A stretch of DNA of 64,000 bases from Pseudoduganella guangdongensis (lineage in GTDB: Bacteria; Pseudomonadota; Gammaproteobacteria; Burkholderiales; Burkholderiaceae_D). Positions 53,816 to 63,664 of the stretch are shown here, piece by piece; the first letter of the stretch is position 1; the number at the start of each line of letters is the position of its first letter. The notes beneath the pieces were generated by a model that made no database searches, was not told the origin of the DNA, and saw only the letters and a list, made by a program, of their open reading frames with translations. Location of the stretch: NCBI RefSeq assembly GCF_009857475.1, contig NZ_WWCJ01000004.1, positions 124,001 through 188,000 on the forward strand. Direction: 5' to 3'. The position numbers and the translations under genes are program-made.

Positions 53816-55080
53816 TTTGGCTGCTTCTTGAACAATTCGCGGAACACCGGGTAAATATCGGCCGGCGTGACTATCTTCTGCATGGCGAAGTGCGGGTGAT
53901 ACTCCGGCACCTGCGAATATTGCTCCCACAGGTTTTGCGGCGGGCCGTCGGTGATCTCGACGTAGGTGTAGTACTGCACCTTGGGCATGATGGTGTTGAC
54001 CAGTAGTTGCCGGCACAGCACGGAATCGTTGTCCCAGTTGTCACCATCCGAGGCCTGCGCCACGTAGGCGTTCCAGCTACCGCCGCCGAAGCGCTCGTCG
54101 ATCACCTTGTTTAAGAGGTGCAGGGCGGAGGACACCACGGTGCCGCCCGATTCGCGCGAGTGGAAGAATTCATTCTCGTCCACCTCCGACGCGGCCGTGT
54201 GGTGGCGGATGAAAACCACCTCGATCTTGTCGTACACGCGCTTGAGGAAGAGGTAGAGCAGGATGAAGAAGCGCTTGGCGGTGTCCTTGCGCTGCTCGTC
54301 CATCGAGCCCGACACGTCCATGATGCAGAACATCACGGCCTGCGTCATCGGCTTGGGCACCTTGACGCGGTTCGAATAGCGCAGGTCGAACGGGTCGATA
54401 TAGGGAATCGCCAGCAGGCGCGTGTGCAGGTGGTGGATCAGCTTTTTCAGCTCGATCACCTGCGGGTCGTCCAGCGGGGCGCCGGCCACCAGCAATTCCT
54501 CCAGCTCGCGCTCGGCCTCGACCAGGCGCTTGCGCGAGGAGCCGCCGACGGCAATGCGCCGGCCCAGCGCGCCGCGCAGCGAGCGCAGCACGTGGATGTT
54601 GGAGGGCGTGCCGGATACCGTATAGCCGGCGCGCTGCTGCTTGAACTCGGTGGTGGCGGTCAGCTGGGTCTTGACCATGTGCGGCAGTTCCAGGTCCTCG
54701 AAGAAGTAGTTCATGAATTCTTCGCGTGACAATTCGAAGATGAAGTCATCCTCGCTGGTCTGGTCGCTGTTGCCCGCGCGGCCGCGGCCGCTGCCACCGC
54801 CGCCCTTGGGACGGTTGATCTGGTCGCCCTTCTGGTACTCCTGGTTACCCGGGTTGACCACTTCCCACACCCCGCCATGGGCATGCCCGAACGACGGTTC
54901 GTTCACGTCCTTGACGGGAATGGAGACCTTTTCGCCATTCTCGATGTCGGTAATCGAGCGCCCCTTGATGGCGCGCCCGACCGCATCCTTGATCTGGCCC
55001 TTGTAGCGCCGCAAAAAACGCTCGCGGTTGATCGCGGACTTATTCTTGCCCTGCAAACGTCGGTCGATGAGGTAAGTCAT
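53812..55080 (-). CDS. yeaH: YeaH/YhbH family protein (DUF444, von Willebrand A-like)
   Basis: 422 residues. It contains the MIDAS-like Asp-Val-Ser-Gly-Ser-Met near residue 250 and an N-terminal Arg-Phe-Leu-Arg-Arg-Tyr-Lys stretch. A Gly/Arg-rich low-complexity linker (Gly-Gly-Gly-Gly-Ser-Gly-Arg) lies near residue 95. In E. coli YeaH is co-expressed with the kinase YeaG and takes part in sustained nitrogen starvation and stress responses. 50 bases after prkA. Confidence 0.94.
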   Translation of the reverse strand: MTYLIDRRLQGKNKSAINRERFLRRYKGQIKDAVGRAIKGRSITDIENGEKVSIPVKDVNEPSFGHAHGGVWEVVNPGNQEYQKGDQINRPKGGGGSGRGRAGNSDQTSEDDFIFELSREEFMNYFFEDLELPHMVKTQLTATTEFKQQRAGYTVSGTPSNIHVLRSLRGALGRRIAVGGSSRKRLVEAERELEELLVAGAPLDDPQVIELKKLIHHLHTRLLAIPYIDPFDLRYSNRVKVPKPMTQAVMFCIMDVSGSMDEQRKDTAKRFFILLYLFLKRVYDKIEVVFIRHHTAASEVDENEFFHSRESGGTVVSSALHLLNKVIDERFGGGSWNAYVAQASDGDNWDNDSVLCRQLLVNTIMPKVQYYTYVEITDGPPQNLWEQYSQVPEYHPHFAMQKIVTPADIYPVFRELFKKQPK

Positions 55081-55130
55081 GTGCCTCCTGCCTGCTTGAT
55101 TGGCGCGTCCTGATTATCCACCTAATTAGA

Positions 55131-57053
55131 TCAGGACGACTTCCGCACGCGCAGATACCATTCGCACAGCAGCCGGACCTGCTTGGCCGTGTAACCCTTT
55201 TCCACCATGCGCGCCACGAAGTCGGCGTGTTTGTTGGCGTCCTCGGCGCTGGCCTTGGCGTTGAAGGAAATCACCGGCAGCAGTTCCTCCGTATTGGAGA
55301 ACATTTTCTTCTCGATCACCGTGCGGAACTTCTCGTAACTGGTCCAGGCCGGGTTCTTGCCGCCATTGTTGGCGCGCGCGCGCAAGCCGAAGTTGACGAT
55401 CTCGTTGCGGAAGTCTTTCGGGTTCGAAATCCCGGCCGGCTTCTCGATCTTCTCCAGCTCGTTGTTGAGCGACTCGCGGTCGAAGCTCTCGCCGGTGTCC
55501 GGGTCGCGGTATTCCTGGTCCTGGATCCAGAAGTCGGCAAAAGTCACATAGCGGTCGAAGATGTTCTGGCCGTATTCCGAGTAGCTCTCCAGGTAGGCGG
55601 TCTGGATCTCCTTGCCGATGAACTCGACATAGCGCTGGGCCAGGTGCTCTTTGATATAGGAGAAGTACTTTTGCTCGGTCTCCGGCGGGAACTGCTCGCG
55701 TTCGACCTGCTGCTCCAGCACGTAGAGCAGGTGCACCGGATTGGCCGCCACCTCGGTCGAGTCGAAGTTGAACACTTTCGACAGGATTTTGAAGGCAAAG
55801 CGGGTCGACAGGCCGTTCATGCCCTCGTCCACCCCGGCATAGTCCACGTATTCATGGATGGACTTGGCTTTCGGGTCGGTGTCCTTGAGGTTTTCACCGT
55901 CGTACACCAGCATTTTGCTGAAAATGCTCGAGTTTTCCGGTTCCTTCAGGCGCGACAGGATGGCGAACTGCGACATCATGCGCAGGGTGCCGGGGGCGCA
56001 CGGCGCCTTGTCGAGCGAGGAGTTGTGCAGCAGCTTCTCGTAGATCTTGATTTCGTCGGTCACGCGCAGGCAGTACGGCACCTTGACGATATAGATACGG
56101 TCGAGGAATGCCTCGTTGTTGCGGTTGTTCTTGAAGCTCTTCCACTCCGACTCGTTCGAGTGCGCCAGGATGATGCCCTCGAAGGGAATCGCGCCGAAGC
56201 CCTCGGTGCCCTTGTAGTTGCCTTCCTGGGTGGCGGTCAGCAGCGGGTGCAGCACCTTGATCGGCGCCTTGAACATTTCCACGAATTCCATCAGGCCCTG
56301 GTTGGCCAGGCACAGGCCGCCGGAATAGCTGTAGGCGTCCGGATCATCCTGCGAATAGTCCTCCAGCTTGCGGATGTCGACCTTGCCCACCAGGGAGGAG
56401 ATGTCCTGGTTGTTCTCGTCGCCCGGCTCGGTCTTGGAAATGGCCACCTGCTTCAGCACGGAAGGGTAGCGCTTGACCACGCGGAACTGGTTGATGTCGC
56501 CATTGAATTCGTGCAAGCGCTTGACGGCCCAGGGCGAGGGGATGTTGCGCAGGTAGCGGCGCGGGATGCCGTAATCCTCTTCCAGGATGGTGCCGTCTTC
56601 CACCTCGCTGAACAGGCCGAGCGGCGATTCATTCACCGGCGAACCTTTCAGGCAATAGAAAGGCACTTCTTCCATCAGGGTTTTCAGCTTTTCCGCAATC
56701 GACGACTTGCCGCCGCCGACCGGGCCCAGCAGGTAGAGGATCTGCTTGCGCTCTTCCAGCCCTTGCGCCGCGTGGCGGAAGTAGGCGACCACCTGCTCGA
56801 TCACGTCCTCCATGCCGTAGAACTCACGGAAGGCCGGGTAAATCTTGATGACCTTGTTGGCGAAGATGCGCGACAGGCGCGTGTCGTTGCGCGTGTCGAC
56901 CAGGGTCGGTTCGCCGATGGCAGCCAGCATGCGTTCAGCCGCCGAAGCGTAGGTCAGGCGGTCCTTTTTGCAAAGCGCGAGGTATTCGGAGAGGGACATT
57001 TCCTCTTCCTTGGTGCGCTCATACCGTGCTGCGTAGTTGTCAAAAATGGTCAT
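55131..57053 (-). CDS. prkA: PrkA family serine protein kinase (YeaG-like)
   Basis: 640 residues. AAA-type domain with Walker A Gly-Pro-Val-Gly-Gly-Gly-Lys-Ser-Ser near residue 112, followed by the PrkA C-terminal kinase-like domain. Length matches E. coli YeaG (644). In E. coli it supports survival under prolonged nitrogen starvation and in acid; in Bacillus it affects sporulation. First gene of the three-gene operon. AAAGGA precedes its ATG. Confidence 0.96.
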   Translation of the reverse strand: MTIFDNYAARYERTKEEEMSLSEYLALCKKDRLTYASAAERMLAAIGEPTLVDTRNDTRLSRIFANKVIKIYPAFREFYGMEDVIEQVVAYFRHAAQGLEERKQILYLLGPVGGGKSSIAEKLKTLMEEVPFYCLKGSPVNESPLGLFSEVEDGTILEEDYGIPRRYLRNIPSPWAVKRLHEFNGDINQFRVVKRYPSVLKQVAISKTEPGDENNQDISSLVGKVDIRKLEDYSQDDPDAYSYSGGLCLANQGLMEFVEMFKAPIKVLHPLLTATQEGNYKGTEGFGAIPFEGIILAHSNESEWKSFKNNRNNEAFLDRIYIVKVPYCLRVTDEIKIYEKLLHNSSLDKAPCAPGTLRMMSQFAILSRLKEPENSSIFSKMLVYDGENLKDTDPKAKSIHEYVDYAGVDEGMNGLSTRFAFKILSKVFNFDSTEVAANPVHLLYVLEQQVEREQFPPETEQKYFSYIKEHLAQRYVEFIGKEIQTAYLESYSEYGQNIFDRYVTFADFWIQDQEYRDPDTGESFDRESLNNELEKIEKPAGISNPKDFRNEIVNFGLRARANNGGKNPAWTSYEKFRTVIEKKMFSNTEELLPVISFNAKASAEDANKHADFVARMVEKGYTAKQVRLLCEWYLRVRKSS

Positions 57054-58397
<1,344 letters not shown>

Positions 58398-58400
58398 GCA

Positions 58401-60926
58401 ATGTTCAAACAAGCCTTGAGGATGACGGCGCGCGACTGGCGCGCCGGGCAATTGCGCTTCCTGCTGGTGGCGCTGGTGGTGGCGGTGGCGGCCATGTCGG
58501 CGGCCGGCTTCTTTATCGACCGCCTGCGCGCCGGGCTCAATCGCGACGCCCACCAGCTGCTGGGCGCCGACATGGTGGCGGCCTACGACAACCCGATCCC
58601 CGCCGCCTGGCGCGAGGAAGCGCTGCGGCGCGGCCTGCGGGTGGCGCAAACCATGGCCTTCCCCAGCATGGCCCAGGCCGGGGAGGGCGACGCCGCCCGT
58701 TCCGTGCTGGTCTCGCTCAAAGCGGTCAGCGCGGAATACCCGCTGCGCGGCCGCGTCAAAGTCAACACCGACCTGGCCCAGGCCAGCGAAAGCATCGGCA
58801 CCCCGGCCCCGGCCGCGCCGGCGGCGGGCACGGTCTGGATCGACCCTTCGCTGGCCGGCACGCTGGAGGTGGCCATCGGCGGCACCTTGCAGCTGGGCGA
58901 CAAGCAATTCCGCGTCACGCAGCTGATTGCCGCCGAGCCGGATCGCGGCGGCGGCTTCATCAACTTCGCGCCGCGCGTCTTCGTGCCGCTGTCCGACATG
59001 GCCGCCACCAACCTGGTGCAGGAAGGCTCGCGCATCGGCTACCGCCTGCTGGTGGCCGGCAATGGCGCCAGCGCCAAGCCGGCGCAGGAATTCGGCGAAT
59101 GGCTGCGCGCCCTGGTCAAGAAAGACAATGTGCGCGGCGTGCGCATCGAGTCGCTGGAGGAAGGGCGGCCGGAAATGAACGCCACCCTGGACCGCGCCGA
59201 CCGTTTCCTGTCCCTGGTCGGCCTGCTGTCGGCCATGCTGGCCGCGGTGGCCGTGGCCATGGCCGCGCGCCGCTTCATGCAGCGCCACCTCGACTCCTGC
59301 GCCATGCTGCGCTGCCTGGGCCTGACGCAGAACCAGGTGACCGTGATCTACCTGGTGGAATTCCTGCTGGTCGGCCTGGCCGGCAGCGCGCTCGGCGTGC
59401 TGGTCGGCTTTGGCGCGCACTATGTGCTGATCGAGCTGCTGGGCAGCCTGGTGGGCGCCGACATCCCGCCGCCCTCGCTGCTGCCGGCGCTGCAAGGCCT
59501 GGCCACCGGCCTGCTGCTGCTGGCCGGCTTCGCCCTGCCGCCCATCCTGCAGCTGCGCAATGTGCCGCACAACCGTGTCATCCGGCGCGAGCAGGCGGCG
59601 CCCAAGCCAGCCGCCCTGGCCACGTATGGCCTGGGCATTGCCGCCTTCGGCGCACTGCTGCTGTGGCAATCGAATGACGTCAAGCTGGCCGCCATGACCG
59701 GCGGCGGCTTCCTGGCCGGCTTCGGCCTGTTCGCCCTGGTGGCCTGGCTCGGCCTGCAAGCGCTGCGCCCGCTGCGCAACGTCTTCCCACAGCAAGCCTG
59801 GCGCTTCGCGGTCACCTCGCTGCGCCGCCGCCCGGGCGCCACCGTGGTGCAGGTGGTCTCGCTTTCGCTGGGCCTGATGGCGCTGCTGCTCTTGACCGTG
59901 GTGCGCGGCGACCTGATGACGACCTGGCGCAACACCATGCCGCCGGACGCGCCGAACCGCTTCATCATCAACATCCAGCCGGACCAGAAGGACGCCATTG
60001 CCAGCCGCCTGCAAGCGGCCGGGGTCAAGGAGCTGCCGCTGTACCCGATGATCCGCGGCCGCCTGCTGGCCGTGAACGGCAAGGTCATCACGCGCGACAC
60101 CTACAGCGACGAGCGCGCGCGCGGCCTGGCCGAACGCGAATTCAACCTGTCCACCATGACCGAGCTGCCGGCGCAGAACCAGGTCACCGCCGGCAAGTGG
60201 GCGATGCAAGGGCAGGCCGGCGAAGCTTCGGTGGAGGAGGGCCTGGCCAAGACGCTGGGCTTGAAGCTGGGCGACAGCATGCGCTTCGACATCGCCGGCT
60301 CGCCGGTGGAAGCGAAGATCACCAGCCTGCGCAAGCTCGAATGGGGCTCGATGCGCGTGAATTTCTTCGTCATCCTGAACCCGGCGGTGATGGCCGACAC
60401 CCCGCAGACCTATATCACCGCCTTCCACATGCCGGCGGGCGGCGCCCAGGCCGGCACCGCGCTGTCGCGCGCATTCCCCAACCTCACCATCATCGATGTG
60501 GGCGGCGTGGTGCGCCAGGTGCAAACGGTGCTCGAGCAGGTGATCCAGGCCGTGGAATTCCTGTTCGCCTTCACCCTGTTGTCCGGTGTGCTGGTGCTGT
60601 ACGCCGCGTTGATGGGCTCGCAGGACGAACGGCGCCGCGAAGCCGGCCTGCTGCGCGCCCTGGGCGCCACCCGGCGCCAGCTGTCGCAAGCGCAGCTGAT
60701 TGAATTCATGCTGGTGGGCGGTGTCGGCGGCCTGCTGGCCGCCACCGGCGCCGGCTTGATGGGATGGGGCCTGGCCACCTACCAGTTCAAGTTCCCCTGG
60801 ACCATCAGCATCTGGGTCTGGGTCGCCGGCCTGGTGGCGGGCGCCCTGTGCGCGGTGATCGGCGGCTGGCTCGGCCTGCGCAATGTCCTCAACCATCCGC
60901 CGCTGCAAACCCTGCGCGAAGCCTGA
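58401..60926 (+). CDS. FtsX/YbbP-like ABC transporter permease
   Basis: 841 residues. A long membrane protein with a first helix at about 20-40, a periplasmic domain, and two FtsX-type membrane modules (about 255-400 and 710-830); a further membrane pair lies around 405-480. The YbbP layout (Arg-Asp-Trp-Arg-Ala-Gly-Gln-Leu-Arg near the N-terminus, Gly-Ala-Asp near 56) fits. The usual partners, ATPase YbbA and thioesterase TesA, are not adjacent, so the ATPase must be elsewhere. Three bases after the deaminase stop. Confidence 0.9.
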   Translation: MFKQALRMTARDWRAGQLRFLLVALVVAVAAMSAAGFFIDRLRAGLNRDAHQLLGADMVAAYDNPIPAAWREEALRRGLRVAQTMAFPSMAQAGEGDAARSVLVSLKAVSAEYPLRGRVKVNTDLAQASESIGTPAPAAPAAGTVWIDPSLAGTLEVAIGGTLQLGDKQFRVTQLIAAEPDRGGGFINFAPRVFVPLSDMAATNLVQEGSRIGYRLLVAGNGASAKPAQEFGEWLRALVKKDNVRGVRIESLEEGRPEMNATLDRADRFLSLVGLLSAMLAAVAVAMAARRFMQRHLDSCAMLRCLGLTQNQVTVIYLVEFLLVGLAGSALGVLVGFGAHYVLIELLGSLVGADIPPPSLLPALQGLATGLLLLAGFALPPILQLRNVPHNRVIRREQAAPKPAALATYGLGIAAFGALLLWQSNDVKLAAMTGGGFLAGFGLFALVAWLGLQALRPLRNVFPQQAWRFAVTSLRRRPGATVVQVVSLSLGLMALLLLTVVRGDLMTTWRNTMPPDAPNRFIINIQPDQKDAIASRLQAAGVKELPLYPMIRGRLLAVNGKVITRDTYSDERARGLAEREFNLSTMTELPAQNQVTAGKWAMQGQAGEASVEEGLAKTLGLKLGDSMRFDIAGSPVEAKITSLRKLEWGSMRVNFFVILNPAVMADTPQTYITAFHMPAGGAQAGTALSRAFPNLTIIDVGGVVRQVQTVLEQVIQAVEFLFAFTLLSGVLVLYAALMGSQDERRREAGLLRALGATRRQLSQAQLIEFMLVGGVGGLLAATGAGLMGWGLATYQFKFPWTISIWVWVAGLVAGALCAVIGGWLGLRNVLNHPPLQTLREA

Positions 60927-60950
60927 CGCCGGGGCCGCCGGCTGGCCGCG

Positions 60951-61946
60951 TTAGGCGGCCAGCGGCGGGGTGTGCTGGCGCAGGAATTCGGCGTAGGGGG
61001 TGGGCTTGATGGCGAGCAGGGCCGGGTCGATGTCGAACAGGGCCCAGTAGTAAGTTTCCACTCCCTGGCACACCTGCGGTTCCTTGCAGAAGCGGTGCCA
61101 GTGCTGGCCGACCTCGTTGGAATACATGCCGTCCGGCGGGAAGAAGGGCAGCATGCGTTTTTCCTCCAGCGCTTGCAGCAGCGAGGCCGGGGCGCGGCTG
61201 TCGCGCGCCATTTCCACCTGGGCCTGGTAGCCGCGCTCCGTCTCTACCACCATCAGCTTGGCCGCGCCGTCGGCATTGAAGAACAGCACGCCGCTCGGGG
61301 AGGGGAACAGGTAGTGCTCGACAAAACCGTGCTCGCGGTACAGGCGCTGCACCACCTGGGCCAGCGCGCCGCAGCGCAGGAAGCTGAATTCGTGCAGCAC
61401 CAGCATTTCCAGCAGGGTTTCCGAGCGCTCACGGAAGAAGGCTTTCTGCAGCGCCGCCACTTCCTCCTCCAGCCGGTCCAGCGCATCGTCGGCGCTCTTC
61501 TTGATGTAGCGGTCGATCAGGCCGCGGTTGAAGGCGTCCACCGCAATCTTCTCGTCGGCCTGGCCGGTAAACAGGATCTTTTTGCACGGCAGGTGCTGGA
61601 TGGCCTGGCAGAACGCCACGCCGTTCATCTGCGGCATCGAGTAGTCGACCACCAGCACCGAAGGGATGGAAAAGCGCTGGCGCTGGCCGGAGATGCGGTA
61701 AATGCGCTCCAGGTCCACCGCCACATTGCGCTGCTCGGCCGACTGGTTGGGATTGTCGAAGTCCACCTGCAAGGGCAGCTCGCTGCTGCGGGCGTTCTGT
61801 TTGAACCACTCGAGTGCCTGCAGCGGATCGTGGAAGCAGACGCTGGCCTGCATGGGGTCGAGCTGGAACACCAGGCTATGCAGGAAGGTGTCGCTGTCGT
61901 CCACCAGGACGGTCATGGTGGGGTGGGCGTAAACGGGCAGTTTCAT
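60951..61946 (-). CDS. Response regulator with expanded receiver domain, CqsS-like kinase partner
   Basis: 331 residues. The acidic pocket Asp16-Asp17 (Leu-Val-Asp-Asp-Ser-Asp) and phospho-acceptor Asp101 (Val-Val-Asp-Tyr-Ser-Met-Pro-Gln-Met-Asn-Gly) are 84 residues apart instead of about 40, because roughly 43 extra residues lie near 52-95. The switch residues Phe-Thr-Gly and a Lys in Tyr-Ile-Lys-Lys-Ser follow. The C-terminal 180 residues match no output domain I recognise: no HTH, GGDEF, EAL or HD. Immediately follows the kinase gene (3-base gap). Comparable to LqsR/JqsR regulators by context. Confidence 0.85.
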   Translation of the reverse strand: MKLPVYAHPTMTVLVDDSDTFLHSLVFQLDPMQASVCFHDPLQALEWFKQNARSSELPLQVDFDNPNQSAEQRNVAVDLERIYRISGQRQRFSIPSVLVVDYSMPQMNGVAFCQAIQHLPCKKILFTGQADEKIAVDAFNRGLIDRYIKKSADDALDRLEEEVAALQKAFFRERSETLLEMLVLHEFSFLRCGALAQVVQRLYREHGFVEHYLFPSPSGVLFFNADGAAKLMVVETERGYQAQVEMARDSRAPASLLQALEEKRMLPFFPPDGMYSNEVGQHWHRFCKEPQVCQGVETYYWALFDIDPALLAIKPTPYAEFLRQHTPPLAA

Positions 61947-61949
61947 GGT

Positions 61950-63179
61950 TCAGCGGCTGGCAGGTGAAGGAAATTCGAGCACAAAGATAGCATAAGCATG
62001 CTCGCGGGAGACACAATGTAGTCGCGCTTCCCACGCTTGCATCACCTGGCGGCACAATGCCAGGCCGATGCCGGCGCCATTATGCTCCGGGTAGGCGAAG
62101 AAGCGTTGGAAAATCAGCGGCAGGTGGCGCGGCGCGATGCCGCAGCCGGTATCGACCACCAGCAGGCGCGGCGTGCTGCGCGCGCCGTCGATCACGATCC
62201 GCACCCGCCCTTTGCCGGCGCGCTGCACCGATTGCATGGCATTGCGCAGGAGGTTCAGCAGCAGCATGATGGCCAGCTCGTTCTGGCCGCCGAAGCGGAA
62301 ATCGCTGCGCACCTGCAGCGCCACTTGCTGGCGCTGGGCTTCGCCGGTGAAGGGGTAGCGGCGCAGGGCCGATTCCACCGTGTCGAGCATGGAGACGGTT
62401 TCGTGCGGGTCCAGCTTTTGCCGCACCGCCTGCGCGCTAAGCAGGAACAGGTCGATCATGTGGTTCATGTGGCGCACCTCGTACTGCATGCGCCCCAGCG
62501 CCTGGCGCATGACGGGGCTTTCCTGCCCGCTGCGCTGCTGCAGGCGCGACAGGCCGCGCACATTGGCGTCCAGGCTGGCCAGCGGCGTGCGCATTTCGTG
62601 CGCCACGGCGCCCAGGCCTTCGCCCAGGCCCTCCAGCTTTTCCTCCTCCAGCGCCTTGCGGCTCAGGGAGAACACCCACATCCAGCCCACCAGGAACAGC
62701 TGCGCCGGCAGCAGTTGCAGCACTTCCTGCGACAGCAGCGTGCGGCCCGCGCCCAGCAGAACAGCCAGCAGCAGGGCCGCCCCGACGCCCACCGCGCCCG
62801 CGCGCAAGGCCTGGCGGAAGTCAAAGTGGAACAGGGCCACCAGCATCACCAGCATCACCTGCGACCAGGCGGCATTGGCGCCGTTCATCAGGAACATGAA
62901 GGTGCAGAAGAAGGGCAGTTCGAAGGTGACCAGCAGCAGGGTGTAGCGGTCGCGCTGCCTGTGCGGCAGCTTGCGCGCCAGCAGGCCGCCCAGGGCCAGC
63001 AGGGTGCCGAGCGCGCGCAGCGGCAGGTTTTCGTAGGGTTGCGGCAGCAGCCAGGCGAAGAACACGTAATACAGGGGGAAACAGCTAACACCCAGCCAGC
63101 TCAGGGCGGCCAGGCGCAAGTCGGCAATTTCTTCGGCGCTGCGCGCGCGCAGCACTGATCGGATCAGGCGTGGAATCAT
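61950..63179 (-). CDS. Sensor histidine kinase with CqsS/LqsS/JqsS-type six-helix sensor domain
   Basis: 409 residues. Six membrane helices in about 25-175, including Phe-Pro-Leu-Tyr-Tyr near 34-38, Pro-Gln-Pro-Tyr-Glu-Asn-Leu-Pro-Leu-Arg at 46-55, and Leu-Pro-Phe-Phe ... Phe-Leu-Met-Asn near 88-99, which correspond to the autoinducer-sensing domain of Vibrio CqsS. HisKA His194 lies in Ala-His-Glu-Met-Arg-Thr-Pro-Leu. The HATPase domain ends near residue 405, with Asn-Leu-Leu-Arg-Asn-Ala and Gly-Ala-Gly-Ile-Gly-Leu. No receiver domain, as in LqsS. The start at 63179 begins the conserved part; frame open to 63254. No synthase gene in the window. Confidence 0.88.
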   Translation of the reverse strand: MIPRLIRSVLRARSAEEIADLRLAALSWLGVSCFPLYYVFFAWLLPQPYENLPLRALGTLLALGGLLARKLPHRQRDRYTLLLVTFELPFFCTFMFLMNGANAAWSQVMLVMLVALFHFDFRQALRAGAVGVGAALLLAVLLGAGRTLLSQEVLQLLPAQLFLVGWMWVFSLSRKALEEEKLEGLGEGLGAVAHEMRTPLASLDANVRGLSRLQQRSGQESPVMRQALGRMQYEVRHMNHMIDLFLLSAQAVRQKLDPHETVSMLDTVESALRRYPFTGEAQRQQVALQVRSDFRFGGQNELAIMLLLNLLRNAMQSVQRAGKGRVRIVIDGARSTPRLLVVDTGCGIAPRHLPLIFQRFFAYPEHNGAGIGLALCRQVMQAWEARLHCVSREHAYAIFVLEFPSPASR

Positions 63180-63231
63180 CTTTTCATGATGGCGGTTTGT
63201 GCCGGGGTTTTGCGCGGTATCAGCACGAAGC

Positions 63232-63245
63232 TTGATCCACATCAA
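63232..63245. promoter_or_regulatory. Perfect FNR/ANR-type box between the kinase and the globin genes
   Basis: TTGATCCACATCAA is an exact TTGAT-N4-ATCAA dyad. It lies 26 bases before the globin ATG (63272) and 52 bases before the kinase start (63179). For the globin, a TATCAT at 63259-63264 follows the box by 13 bases, so the box overlaps the -35 region. For the kinase it is at an activator-like distance. Oxygen-dependent control is inferred from the motif. Confidence 0.75.
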
Positions 63246-63271
63246 TACGTCCATGCGCTATCATTATCCAT

Positions 63272-63664
63272 ATGAATCAAGAATCACGCACCCTTTATGA
63301 CGTTATCGGCGGCGAAACCAAGCTGCGCGAGATGGTCGACCGTTTTTATGACCTGATGGAGCTGGAGCCGGAATTCGCCGGCATCCGCGCCATGCACCCG
63401 CCCAGCACCGACGGCTCACGCGACAAGCTGTTCTGGTTCCTGAGCGGCTGGATGGGCGGGCCGGACCTGTTTATCGAGCGTTTCGGCCACCCGCGCCTGC
63501 GCGCGCGCCACCTGCCGTTTGCGGTCGGCTCCAGCGAGCGCGACCAGTGGCTGCGCTGCATGGCGTGGGCCATGCAGGATGTCGGTATCGCCGAAGACTT
63601 GCGCCTGCGCCTGATGGAGTCCTTCTACCAGACCGCCGACTGGATGCGGAACAAGGCCGATTGA
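63272..63664 (+). CDS. Group II truncated haemoglobin
   Basis: 130 residues. Family marks: Tyr-Asp-Val-Ile-Gly-Gly at 9-14, Arg-Phe-Tyr-Asp-Leu-Met near 24-29 (distal B10 Tyr), proximal His in Arg-Ala-Arg-His-Leu-Pro-Phe near 80, and the group II Trp in Gln-Trp-Leu-Arg-Cys-Met. Probably binds O2 or scavenges NO or peroxide. TATCAT ends 7 bases before the ATG, suggesting a very short or absent leader. The stop overlaps rmuC (TGATG). Confidence 0.94.
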   Translation: MNQESRTLYDVIGGETKLREMVDRFYDLMELEPEFAGIRAMHPPSTDGSRDKLFWFLSGWMGGPDLFIERFGHPRLRARHLPFAVGSSERDQWLRCMAWAMQDVGIAEDLRLRLMESFYQTADWMRNKAD

